Shown: positions 42,770 to 52,859 of the stretch, piece after piece
Layout of the letters: every line of letters begins with the position of its first letter
How positions within the stretch are numbered: position 1 is the first letter of the stretch
DNA from: Globodera rostochiensis
Lineage: Eukaryota; Nematoda; Chromadorea; Rhabditida; Heteroderidae
Reading direction: 5' to 3'
DNA length: 64,000 bases
NCBI GenBank assembly: GCA_018350325.1
Contig: JAEVLN010000035.1
Span: forward strand, 185,695 to 249,694
Translations under genes and position numbers: made by a program
Notes under the pieces: model-generated
What the model was told of the DNA's origin: nothing
The model's input: the letters and a program-made list of their open reading frames with translations, nothing else
Database searches by the model: none

Positions 42770-43470
42770 CGGGGTTCGGGGTGTGCAGTTATGCCACTGA
42801 TTTTGTACATGTGTGCGCGGGGTTATAAGGAATAGTGCCAATAAGCTGCGTAGGGGAGTGGTATTACTACACAATTTAGAAGTGAATACACAGGGGAAGG
42901 AAGATGTATGGTCGATGTTCTACGGACCAATGAGCGGTAGTGGTAGTAACTACACAACTGTGAAATAACTACACAAGGAAAGTCGGCTTTGCGTAGGGGT
43001 GGTGTATTACTACACAATTTAGAAGTGAATACACAGGGGAAGATGTATGGGTAGTGGTAGTAACTACACAACTGTGAAATAACTACACAGGGAAGTCGGC
43101 TTTGCGTAGGGGTGGTGTATTACTACACAATTTAGAAGTGAATACACAGGGGAAGATGTATGGTCGATGTTCTAAGGACCAATGAGCGGTAGTGGTAGTA
43201 ACTACACAACTGTGAAATAACTACACAGGGAATGATGGTATTATCGGCTTATAAGAATAATGTCAATGCGTAGCGTAGGGTAATAGCGGTAACTACACAT
43301 GAGAAGTAACTACACTTAGAATATTTCAGTATCTGCAGTTATACTACACAACTCCTATGTGTATTTACTACACACCTTTTATTTTGTAACTACACAGCAT
43401 TTAAAACGATATAAGTCGTACCTACATACCCTACACAGCATAGCAATGCAATAACTCCTACACTTTGCGT
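42770..43470. repeat. TACTACACAA-rich tandem array on 3' side of Helitron C
   Basis: Units of about 113-143 bp contain TATTACTACACAATTTAGAA, GAATACACAGGGGAAG and AACTACACAACTGTGAAATA. They start near 42871, 43014 and 43127 and decay into scattered ACTACAC motifs to about 43450. A different array with the same ACTACAC core lies on the other side of Helitron C. Confidence 0.8.
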
Positions 43471-46400
43471 CATAATGAATAAATTGCTAACATTGCGCCC
43501 TTTGATTTTTCTGACAGTTAGGGTCTTTGCGTCAACCGACGTGCACTTGGCTTCACTCTTTACAGAGCTGACACATTGCTTTCAGTGCAATGGAAACCGG
43601 AAGTGCCCCAACTCGCACATCATACCCTCCTCCCTCCCTTTAGTCCAGGCATTGACACTTTTGAGCACTTCAGATAGCAAATCGCTCGGATTGGAGGCCC
43701 TAAAGAGGGCCATGCCGTGTAAAACTTCGACTCCTCCCCTCGCTCTTCACCATCCTTCGTGCAAATTAAAGTGCAGATGGGAATGGTTTGGCATTTATTG
43801 TTCATAGCAATTTTAGTGTCAAAATGCCTTAGGACTATAGCTTCATTTCATTAAATGCTTATTGCAATTGAAGCATATTTGTTGCCACAATGTTGAGCAC
43901 TTTGGCTCTGCCTTGTGCATCAGTCTCCCTGTTTGGAGCATACACTCGGACATTGTTGCCGTCCGATGCCCGTGAAAAGGCTGTGTATAATTGACCGTGG
44001 GAAAAGACTTCCCTTTCAAGGTCGATGCCAACAGTGCGGATTGTTTGGCCTTGACCTTTAAGAATGGTCATGGCGAATGCAGGTTTAATTGGAAACTGCA
44101 AACGCTCATATTTTAGCCCGCCTGGCGCCTTATCCTCGTACACATTGCGCGTTCGTTCAATGAAGAAGCGCACTTGCCCACCAACAGCAGTGCCGTTGAT
44201 TGCTCTGCCGGTGATTTTATTTTCACCAAGTTCTTCAATGACGATACGTGTGCCGTTGATTAGTCCTTCCCTGTCACTTTTGTTGATCAGGAGGACGACA
44301 ACGCAACCGACTTTTAGTCGCAGACGATGGGGAGGCATCCCCGAGTCTGCGCGTTGGTTCAAAGCGGCCACTTCCGACTCGATTTCGTCGATGTCCAGTG
44401 GGCGTTCGTCAAGTGGTTTGTCAGTGGACAAATATTCACGCACTTGACCTGGCACATTATCCATCATTAGTTCGTTGATCTCGTCACATGTTTGAATGTG
44501 TGGAGCGAGAATCAAACGGTTGAGCAGCTCCTGGTCGTTACCAAGGAGTTGTTGGAAGTCCGGATACACAAAGTTAATCAGATCTTCACTGCTGTGTAGG
44601 AGGAATTGAGGAGGAATCCAGAAGAATTCTCCAGCCTCTCCGTGCCCAATTTGGCGGCACATTTTCGCATAGTCTTGTTGCCCTTTGCCCAAACGGTGGT
44701 TGATGGTCAGCTTCATTGTGGTGAATTGACCAAACAACGGAGATGTCTGAAAGCAAGCCGCCACTTGTGCGGCTAAGCCTTCATGAGGCACGACCGGCAG
44801 TGATTGTTTAAAGTCACCGCTGAAAATGACCGTCTTTCCTCCAAAGAGGAGTTCCTTGTGCTGGCGAATTGCCATTTCCTTGCACACTCGGTCGATCACC
44901 TCAATCACCGTGTTGTTAAGCATTGTGATCTCGTCAATGATGATCAGCTGTGCTTCACGAATCCGTCTGGCGAAAAAGCTTTCCAGAGGAATGCTTGGAA
45001 GTTTGTCCAAAGACACTTCTCTGCCGAGACGGAAGGTGGAATGGGCCGTCTTGCCATACGGCAGCAAAATGGCTGCGCATCCAGTCGATGCAGTGGCAAG
45101 CACTTTCTTGCTGTATGGCGCTTTTCGCAAACGCCGTATAATTTGGCCAAACAGGTACGTTTTGCCTGTTCCTCCGTCGCCGTACACAAAAAGTCGGCGA
45201 GGCACAGACTGATCGCTTGGATCTGTCTGTGTAGCCTGCACAACAGCATCAAAGACCATTTGTTGGTCGCTGTTGAGAGGCGGAGGTTGATTTTCCTCTG
45301 GCTGATTTGCATTTGGTAGGCCTGGTGGCACATTCAAATCATCATCGCCAAAGAAAAATTCTTCAACTGCCTTTTCAGTGTTCTTGGCCATAGAGTTTGG
45401 CGGATCTGGCAAGCCGAAGTGTACACAGCTAAAGCCAAAATTGAACAACCGCCAATCAATGTCGGCAAGAGCCTGCATCTCCTTTGCCAGACGTTGTGCT
45501 TTGCTGGCAATACCATGTGGGTGGTACATTTGGGCTTTGTACTTGTCCCACAATTCACGCGCATTGCTCGGCTGCCCAAAGACCAGGATGCTCACAAAGA
45601 GCCATCTCATTTGGTCTGGCCAACGCGATAACGACGCTTCCTCGAGCGTTTTGTTCCAAACTCGGTCATCTTCAAGGAGACCATGTTTAATAGCCGCCTC
45701 AATAAATGAGGTACACGGCTGTTGGTTGACCATTTTCAAGTGGTCAGGATCGCCCGGATAGTGTCGCATGAGCTGATACAGCGCAAACCGTTCCGGGTCC
45801 GATGGTGGAACAGGAACAATCCGACCAATCGGGGGTCTTTTGGTTTGCTTTCTTTTATACGCCACCCATTTGTTTTTGACCCATCTGAACCTTTCAGGGA
45901 CTTGCACAAAAAGGATGTCCTTAAATTCAGGTTCGTCCTTCCATTCATTTTGCCACTGTCTCCAGTATGCCGAGCATGGCGTTTCTGGCAATTCCCCTTG
46001 CTCAATTTGTTGAGCTTTGCTCACCAACTGACCAGCTCTGAACACAATCGGTTGCTGGTTTGGCAAATGAATGCTCAATTTGACAACGTGGTGCGAAAGT
46101 CTTACATATGCGATTGAATTAACAACCGCATAGGCTTCTGTAGCACCACGGAAGTTCATTTTGGCATATTGAGCAGGCTCATCAATACCGATTTTGTTGC
46201 CGGACTCCTCTTTGCACTCTACATAGCAATGTCCTGGCCCTTTGAAAGGGTACTTGAGTGCGTATTTAATGTTTGCCTTATTTCCATAAGCAAACAACAC
46301 ATTGTGGTGCACTTTGAACCGCAATAAAATGAACGGGTTGAATGGCACCACATGTGAATTGTCATATATGAGTTTATTTACTTCAATTTGAGCACCACCC

Positions 46401-49400
46401 TCAGCTGGGCTTGGCCGGAAGTACACCGCCGGCCTATCCGGGTGCAGTATCGTACATTTAGAGTACGTGGCAGGGAAACCCTTTTTGCACCGCCCAGTTT
46501 TAGGGTCTTTTGGACCACACCAAGTGTCACTGCACCTGTGTAGTTGCATGTGAATTAATTCGCGAATTTCGCGATGCATTTGGGCAATCGGTGTATCGTC
46601 ATCTTTGTCAGGCAAAGATGGAATATGTGCCCAAATGTACTCTTGGATGACTTCTGGAATTGCGTCCAGGTCAGTCTGAGCCACAATGTGGGCATGTGGA
46701 CCGCCGCGCCCTTGAAACTCCATGGATTCGCCGGATCCAATGATCGTTCCAAAGTAACTCTTCTCATAAAGTTCTTGACGGAAAACAGCAATTTTGCTGC
46801 ACCAAACGCGCATCCAGAGATCAAAACGGTCAGTAAATACTTGACCGTTTTTATACAGATTTTGTTTGAACTCTGGCCACTCTCTGTTGTTGGTGAATGT
46901 GATGAACAGACGCGCTTTTTTTGCGTCGTGATATCGCGCGAAGATTGTGTTGCAATCTTCGTACATCTTCTTCCAATATTGGAGAGAGTTCACATTCTTT
47001 TCAGAGAGGCGTACAACACTGCCAATATCATCAACACTTTTGCGTTGTGCATTGGGGTTTTGACGTGCTTTCTGCTTATTGTATTGGTTGATCAAATACA
47101 GCAGCAAACTGCGTGGAGTGCTGATCCGCAGGTCCATATCTGGCCTGCGCAAAAAAGTGGCTATCTGCCAGTCAATTTTGGCAGCCTGATCGAGGATCCA
47201 GCGCTGACCAAGCCCACCACCACATGTCAATATGTGATGGTATCCCGCCGCAACGTCATTGTCCCTTATTGCGAGATAGTACTTGCAATAGTCTCGCAGG
47301 GAAACAAACTGCCTTGCTTTTCCAAACCGCCCGCTAACTGACGATGCGCCAGAAGCGACAGATCCAGCATCAGACGACGCATCAGAGTCTGCTGCGCATG
47401 ACTCCAGATCAGAATCGACATCCGAGTCAAGCAACTGATCGGTGTTCACGTCGCTTTTGCGCTTACGTGAAGCCGGTTTGGCATATTTAATGCCTGTGTA
47501 GTACCCATCATCGCCGCACGGTTTTATCAATGGGTACGCCAGGCTGTCCGTCCATGGACTGAATGGGGCTATTTCATTTAGCTGCCCTTGTTTGTTCTCG
47601 ACCCAAATCCCTTTTGGTGGAGGTGCTCCACTGGGATCCGCATGGATTGCAAACATACCCTCGCCCGTTGAGGGTGTTATAATTTGGTTAGGATGCAACT
47701 TTGGGTCTTTCACACCTGCAGGAGCTCTGCGCTCGTTCAACAGAGTCATGCGGAAGAAGCGCAATTCTTCCGCTTTCTGTGTCTTTAAAAGATCTTGCAA
47801 TTGTTCGCGAGCCTGTTTGTACGCTTTTGCAGCAGGGTGATTTTTCTGGATCATTTTTTCCAATGACTCCAGCGTTTTCTCATTAAGTTTGTGACCTTGC
47901 ACAAACTCATCGTTGGTTGTTATTTTTTCCCCCGTAAAAGTGGGGTTGCTTCTTCGCTGCTCCATTGCTTCGACTGGATCCAGTATATACAGCTGGCCGA
48001 AGCCAGGTGTCTGTGTAGTTCCAGCCTGCATGCTGCTGATACGCCGATGGAATTCTCCGTTGAGAATTACTGCCATCGGACCACCAGCTGGGCATGGCTT
48101 GTTGCCAGCGGACACGCTGGCAAACTGAAGCAGGTTGTTGTATCGCGACATGTTTCTGACAAACTCCTTCCCCTCGCGGGTTTGGTTGTCTCCCACAATT
48201 AGCTGTTTGAGCTCATCAGGGTGTGGGTTCAATGTCGGCAATTCAACTCTCCCTTGACGGCAGCATATGTTGCTGTCTTCGTGCTCGAAGAGATGTGCTC
48301 CACAATGCTGGCACTTTTTTTCTCCAAGCTTTCCAGAATCGCAATAGTCTGGAAAATGCTTGGCTGCCGCAGCAGCGCAGTGCCAACCTTTATGGATCAT
48401 GTGGCAACGCTTTGTCAATGAGGTTATTAAATTAAGCCCCTGTGTAGCTGGCGCGCGTTTTGCTGCGGGCGATGGTGACCGACTGAGTGAATTGCTCAGT
48501 CGTTTAATGCGCAAAGAACGCCTTGGTGGCGTTTTTGGCCGTTTGAAAATTACTTCATTGGCCTGCGCGATAGGTTCTTGCACTTGGCAAGATTCAACAA
48601 TCAAAGCAAGTTCATCTGCTTGATTCTCACCAGGTAATTCTGCCTGTGTCAGAACAGCATTCATAGCCGGCGAGGCTGGATGAACTGCCTGTTCATGCAG
48701 TGGAGGATCGATGAAGGAAATATTTCCTTCCGCACTTTTCTCCTTGGCCGGAACATCGACGAAAATAATATCGTCGGAATCATCATCGTCCAGTTCCACA
48801 TTTGACTGAACAATCTTTGAAGATGATTGAACATCTCCAATTTCCAGTCTCTTGACAAATGGACAGGGTGATGCTACACCCGCCCTAGGCTGATATGGCA
48901 CTTGATCAGAGCTGTAAAGCTCGTTCAAGTGCCACAAAATTCTTTTCTTTTCAAAATTAAGATTCAAATTTTTCAAAATGAATGTTTTTGGGCTCATAAG
49001 CCAGGACTCTGCATACAAACAAACAAAATAGCCACAGCTAAATCCATCGTGCTGTGTAGTCAGATTCGCATTGTCAACGTAATCAATACGAATTGATTCA
49101 AGCGTTGTTGACGTAATCTCGGCAATTATGCCTTTTATGAGATTGGACTTTTGTAAATCCAGAATGGACATTTGCAAAGAATCTGCAAAAAATGTTCCCG
49201 CTTCAACATCATGGACAAGGATTGTCCAATGTCCTGGAAAGTTGATAGGCATAAGGATTACTTCTGCCGGAGTGGATGAATCAAAACCATATGTGTAGTT
49301 TTGATATGAACCACGAACCCTGGAAACCGCCGCATCAAAAACAATCGAATCCAGTACAACAACTTTGCGTTGTGAAATGCTAGCCAAATAGGCCAGATAC

Positions 49401-50425
49401 ATGGCAATAAAGCCATCATTGAGCCATTGCTTGGGATTGTTCCAGCAGGTTTCGATGAATCTGGCCCCAGACGACGTAGCATCGTCTGCGTATAAGCCAA
49501 TAGCAGCCCATCTCCATATGCGGCAGTTAAAATTTCGCGTTTCAGCAAAATTAATATGAACAACATTGAAATCAATGTGTTCTGGCACATTTCCAGAGGT
49601 GCACGCAACTTTTTCCAATTTAAGGTTGGCATCCACTTCTTCAAGTGGTTCTTCAACCTGCATTGTTTCGTTTCCAACAATGCTTTCATCCATAATCGAG
49701 CATTCGCTCATCGAATCAACAGTTTTGCCTCTCCCAGCCCCCCTTTTCTTTTTTGCTGGGCGCCCGCCTTTTTCTCGTGTAGAAACGGGCGTTGAAGGAA
49801 CAACTTCAGTAATGACCTTTTGGTCATATTCAAAGGCCTTCTCTTTTTTAAGGCATGGCGAACTTGTCGCACTTTCAGGCACTGTTGACCTTGGTATGTC
49901 TGTCAATGACACACAATCAAGTCCAGACGCTAAGCCTTTATTACCGACTTTAGGGGGTCTGCCCCTTTTCTTGCCCATAGACGAAGCCGGTGTGCTTATT
50001 TGCAAAGCACTCATTTTTGGGGTATCCCCCAGGGATGCCTCCCCATTCCCATCTGCACTTCCGTTGCAGTCCAAAAGTGGACTATCTGGGATATGTGAGC
50101 TACCTGGGCTGACAGACTGATCTGCCCGCCGCTGGTACCGCTCAGTGTTCTGCATTCGCAACTTTCGTTGTTTAGAAGGCATCTAAGAACAAAAAATAAG
50201 CATTAAATATGTGAGTGTGGCAAAAGTAGAAGGCAAAAATTGACCATTAAAATACACACAAATAGAAAACATTTATTCAAACAAAAATGAAAAATAGAAG
50301 ACCAAAGTTTGCCTCCCGCATAATGCCACGATGTGAAGACGTCCTGTAGCAAATCTGCCACCCAGGAGTCACATATCCCAAATAGCCAAAAAAGGCGTCC
50401 AGAGTGCAGATTCCTTTTATGATTG
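43471..50425 (-). mobile_element. Helitron C, intact autonomous copy with one Ulp1-like domain
   Basis: Contains a full-length 2107-codon transposase of a lineage distinct from A and B. The termini are not resolved; the bounds given are those of non-tandem sequence around the gene. A small hairpin GGCCCT-AAAG-AGGGCC is at 43696-43711 in the 3' region. The arrays on both sides may belong to the element. Confidence 0.6.
43859..50182 (-). CDS. Helitron transposase with one Ulp1-like protease, Rep and PIF1 helicase
   Basis: Uninterrupted 2107-residue protein, GC-richer than Helitron B. Start MPSKQRKLRM resembles B. Order: AT-hook-like RGRPPK (73-78) and GGRPAKKK (139-146); one Ulp1/C48-like protease (about 240-400; His318, Asp334, Gln377, Cys383); an acidic and Ser-rich linker (460-580); Cys/His segment (C593, C602, C624, C627, C640, C641) ending in RQGRVELP; Rep with FITFTNNREWPEF (1093-1105), HUH His1163-Ala-His1165, Cys-rich 1217-1232, and tyrosines 1307 and 1311 in KYALKYPFKG; PIF1-like helicase with Walker A GDGGTGKT (1668-1675), Walker B IIIDE (1747-1751), FSGDFKQSLPVV, KGQGQT (2042-2047) and GQLYTAFSRA (2063-2072). 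Catalytic residues appear intact, so it could be active. It lacks the second protease of B. It would nick, unwind and transfer DNA by rolling circle in the nucleus; the protease role is inferred. Confidence 0.95.
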   Translation of the reverse strand: MPSKQRKLRMQNTERYQRRADQSVSPGSSHIPDSPLLDCNGSADGNGEASLGDTPKMSALQISTPASSMGKKRGRPPKVGNKGLASGLDCVSLTDIPRSTVPESATSSPCLKKEKAFEYDQKVITEVVPSTPVSTREKGGRPAKKKRGAGRGKTVDSMSECSIMDESIVGNETMQVEEPLEEVDANLKLEKVACTSGNVPEHIDFNVVHINFAETRNFNCRIWRWAAIGLYADDATSSGARFIETCWNNPKQWLNDGFIAMYLAYLASISQRKVVVLDSIVFDAAVSRVRGSYQNYTYGFDSSTPAEVILMPINFPGHWTILVHDVEAGTFFADSLQMSILDLQKSNLIKGIIAEITSTTLESIRIDYVDNANLTTQHDGFSCGYFVCLYAESWLMSPKTFILKNLNLNFEKKRILWHLNELYSSDQVPYQPRAGVASPCPFVKRLEIGDVQSSSKIVQSNVELDDDDSDDIIFVDVPAKEKSAEGNISFIDPPLHEQAVHPASPAMNAVLTQAELPGENQADELALIVESCQVQEPIAQANEVIFKRPKTPPRRSLRIKRLSNSLSRSPSPAAKRAPATQGLNLITSLTKRCHMIHKGWHCAAAAAKHFPDYCDSGKLGEKKCQHCGAHLFEHEDSNICCRQGRVELPTLNPHPDELKQLIVGDNQTREGKEFVRNMSRYNNLLQFASVSAGNKPCPAGGPMAVILNGEFHRRISSMQAGTTQTPGFGQLYILDPVEAMEQRRSNPTFTGEKITTNDEFVQGHKLNEKTLESLEKMIQKNHPAAKAYKQAREQLQDLLKTQKAEELRFFRMTLLNERRAPAGVKDPKLHPNQIITPSTGEGMFAIHADPSGAPPPKGIWVENKQGQLNEIAPFSPWTDSLAYPLIKPCGDDGYYTGIKYAKPASRKRKSDVNTDQLLDSDVDSDLESCAADSDASSDAGSVASGASSVSGRFGKARQFVSLRDYCKYYLAIRDNDVAAGYHHILTCGGGLGQRWILDQAAKIDWQIATFLRRPDMDLRISTPRSLLLYLINQYNKQKARQNPNAQRKSVDDIGSVVRLSEKNVNSLQYWKKMYEDCNTIFARYHDAKKARLFITFTNNREWPEFKQNLYKNGQVFTDRFDLWMRVWCSKIAVFRQELYEKSYFGTIIGSGESMEFQGRGGPHAHIVAQTDLDAIPEVIQEYIWAHIPSLPDKDDDTPIAQMHREIRELIHMQLHRCSDTWCGPKDPKTGRCKKGFPATYSKCTILHPDRPAVYFRPSPAEGGAQIEVNKLIYDNSHVVPFNPFILLRFKVHHNVLFAYGNKANIKYALKYPFKGPGHCYVECKEESGNKIGIDEPAQYAKMNFRGATEAYAVVNSIAYVRLSHHVVKLSIHLPNQQPIVFRAGQLVSKAQQIEQGELPETPCSAYWRQWQNEWKDEPEFKDILFVQVPERFRWVKNKWVAYKRKQTKRPPIGRIVPVPPSDPERFALYQLMRHYPGDPDHLKMVNQQPCTSFIEAAIKHGLLEDDRVWNKTLEEASLSRWPDQMRWLFVSILVFGQPSNARELWDKYKAQMYHPHGIASKAQRLAKEMQALADIDWRLFNFGFSCVHFGLPDPPNSMAKNTEKAVEEFFFGDDDLNVPPGLPNANQPEENQPPPLNSDQQMVFDAVVQATQTDPSDQSVPRRLFVYGDGGTGKTYLFGQIIRRLRKAPYSKKVLATASTGCAAILLPYGKTAHSTFRLGREVSLDKLPSIPLESFFARRIREAQLIIIDEITMLNNTVIEVIDRVCKEMAIRQHKELLFGGKTVIFSGDFKQSLPVVPHEGLAAQVAACFQTSPLFGQFTTMKLTINHRLGKGQQDYAKMCRQIGHGEAGEFFWIPPQFLLHSSEDLINFVYPDFQQLLGNDQELLNRLILAPHIQTCDEINELMMDNVPGQVREYLSTDKPLDERPLDIDEIESEVAALNQRADSGMPPHRLRLKVGCVVVLLINKSDREGLINGTRIVIEELGENKITGRAINGTAVGGQVRFFIERTRNVYEDKAPGGLKYERLQFPIKPAFAMTILKGQGQTIRTVGIDLEREVFSHGQLYTAFSRASDGNNVRVYAPNRETDAQGRAKVLNIVATNMLQLQ

Positions 50426-50857
50426 AACCACAATCTCCCGAAGGAGCAGATCCTTTCACCCTTTATTCTTCTGGGTAGTCACCACAATCTCCCGAAGAAG
50501 CAGGTCCTGTCACCCTTTATTCTTCTGGGTAGTCACCACAATCTCCCGAAGGAGCAGGTCCTGTCACCCTTTATTCTTCTGGGTAGTCACCACAATCTCC
50601 CGAAGGAGCAGGTCCTGTCACCCTTTATTCTTTTGGCCAGTCACCACAATCTCCCGAAGGAGCAGGTCCTGTCACCCTTTATTCTTTTGGCCAGTCACCA
50701 CAATCTCCCGAAGGAGCAGGTCCTGTCACCCTTTATTCTTCTGGGTAGTCACCACAATCTCCCGAAGGAGCAGGTCCTGTCACCCTTTATTCTTTTGGCC
50801 AGTCACCACAATCTCCCGAAGGAGCAGGTCCTGTCACCCTTTATTCTTCTTTTGTTA
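50426..50857. repeat. 54-bp tandem repeat, eight units, frame-preserving
   Basis: Eight units of CACCACAATCTCCCGAAGGA plus GCAGGTCCTGTCACCC and a TTTATTCTT end, with alternating TCTGGGTAGT and TTTGGCCAGT variants. As 54 is a multiple of three, a plus-strand frame stays open and would encode repeats of HHNLPKEQVLSPFILL. It lies upstream of the Helitron C gene on the opposite strand. Confidence 0.9.
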
Positions 50858-51490
50858 CTACACAAATGGTCATTTTGGCCTGTAGGAGCGGACGGAGTTG
50901 TTTTCGGGACTCCGTCAGCTTCTACACAGGTAAGACTCCTACACAGAGTTTGATCTGTGTCTACCTGCATCCCGGATCTGTCATACTGACAAAACCCAAT
51001 CCTTTATATAGTTTTCTGGGTTGGCTGAGACTATTTTAAGTATGTGTGTTACTACACTACACAGGTAAGAACTCTACACAGAGTTTTATCTGTTTCTACT
51101 CTGTATCCCGGATCTGTCATACTGACAAAACCCAATGCTTTATATAGTTTTCCAGGTTGGCTCAGACTATTAAAGTATGTGTATTACTACACAGGTCTAT
51201 TTTAGTTACTACACATATGGCCATTTTGGTCTGTAGGAGCGGACGGAGTTCTTTTTTTTGGAACTCCGTCAGCTTCTACACAGGTAAGACTCCTGCACAG
51301 AGTTTTATCTGTTTCTACCTGCATCCCGGATCTGTCATACTGACAAAACCCAATCCTTTATATAGTTTTCCAGGTTGGCTCAGACAATTTAGTATGTGTA
51401 GTTGTTACTACACAGCTCTTATTTGTAGTTACTATCAAACTCTTATGTCTGACTACACAGTTATTAGCATGTGCGGCTTTTTTACTTCTT
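50858..51490. repeat. ACTACACAGGTAAGA-rich array on 5' side of Helitron C
   Basis: Three imperfect units contain CTACACAGGTAAGACTCCT, ACCTGCATCCCGGATCTGTC and CCCAATCCTTTATATAGTTT. Two of them also contain GGACGGAGT..ACTCCGTC inverted pairs. The TATATAG within each unit could be promoter-like but this is speculative. Confidence 0.8.
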
Positions 51491-51539
51491 ATTCCAGGTA
51501 CAACAAAAAGAGAGCAACAGGAATAAAGTTCATATTCGG

Positions 51540-51800
51540 GTTCAGCTCATCATATTTAGTAGGAAAAAAGGTGTTTTTGATGGAATTTGGACCGAAAAAA
51601 TTTTCGATGTCATCCCAAAAGGGGGACCCCTATGGGTTTGAAATCCAAAATTACTTTTTCGACCATAACTCAGTTCTATGTGAAGGGATTAAATCCAACT
51701 AAAATATTTTCTAATAGAGAAAAAAAAAAGCTATTTATCTAATTAATTAGTTTTTGAAAATCTCTTTTCCGAAAATTTTTATGAATTTTTATGTGAAAAA
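51540..51800. repeat. Diverged AAAAGGGGGACCCC module
   Basis: Contains CCCAAAAGGGGGACCCCTAT, a TAACTCAGTT stretch, and the downstream TTAGTTTTTGAAAATCTC sequence, in the same order as the modules before E1-E4 but diverged. Confidence 0.6.
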
Positions 51801-52104
51801 TTCATTTTTTTCGAAAAAGTGACCGTAACTTATTGAATTTTAATCTTCCACAAAAACTATAATATCACAAAAATAGCGCATATTTTTCTGCATTTAATGA
51901 CACCAAATTCATTCAAATAACTCTTCTTTGAGAAAAGTTATGAATTTTCATAACATTTCCCCAATTTTGGTGACCAAAAAAATGAAATTTCAAAAAATTT
52001 CCAAACAACCCACAAAAATATTTTTAAATTATCAAAAACAATTTATAATAATTTTAGAAATTGTTTCCAGCATCATACATATGCAAAGAAAGTCGGAAAA
52101 AATG

Positions 52105-52190
52105 ATTTCAGCCAAGCGGATCCGAACCCCCACCCGACCCCTCCACACCCCCACCACTCACCACTACACCACCGTGGACTTGGCTGGCAA
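52105..52190 (-). repeat. tRNA-like SINE head, second type (unit 1)
   Basis: A box TGGTGTAGTGG (52171-52161) fits TRGYNNARNGG. B box GGTTCGGATCC (52128-52118) has one mismatch, and a T6 run follows. The A-box sequence is closer to tRNA-Asp/Glu/Gly than to the Ser/Leu type in E1-E4. Confidence 0.6.
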
Positions 52191-52859
52191 AAAACGTTTT
52201 TCGGAATTTTCGGACGAAATAAACACCAATCGATAGCTCTCGAAAAGTTGGGTTTTGAAAGCGATCTTTATTTCGCCTGAAATCCAGCCAAAAAAAAGTT
52301 AATGACAAAAAACCGAAAAACCTTCTAGGGGACCTAGCTCGAAAATTTCAAAAAATTTTCACACCAACTAAACACCATTCGAAGCAGTTTGAAAAACTCT
52401 ACAATAATGCAAAAGACACCTAATAGCTAATGATAAAGCAAAAAAAGTTAGGGACAAAAAACGATTTTCGAAATTTCGACCCAGCAATTTTTCCAGATTT
52501 TTGCAGACCAGGGGGTTGCTCTGATCAAAAAGTGATCACTTACAAAGTTGTCGGAAACATATCAGCGGAGTGCCCTCCCAGCGGGTGCTAAGCGATTAGA
52601 GCAAAAAGAAAAAAAATTCCCTTTGTGCAACTGCCGTTGGTACCCGCAACTCGGCTCCTGGGACTCAGTCGTCCACGGGACTGAAAAGTCTATAGTTTTC
52701 CTGAATGCACGACAAAAAGTTGCTTCAGTAATCCACAACTTTCAATGGGCTCCCGATTCCCGGAAAGCTCAAATTAGTTTTCGGCACGAAACCCCTTGTC
52801 ATTCTAACATATATGTAATGGCACTAATCACGCAAGCAACTTTTGATATTAATTAAAAA

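Noticed and set aside
50426..50953. 176-codon plus-strand frame as a real protein
   Set aside because: It is explained by a 54-bp tandem repeat whose length is divisible by three; there is no promoter or domain evidence.
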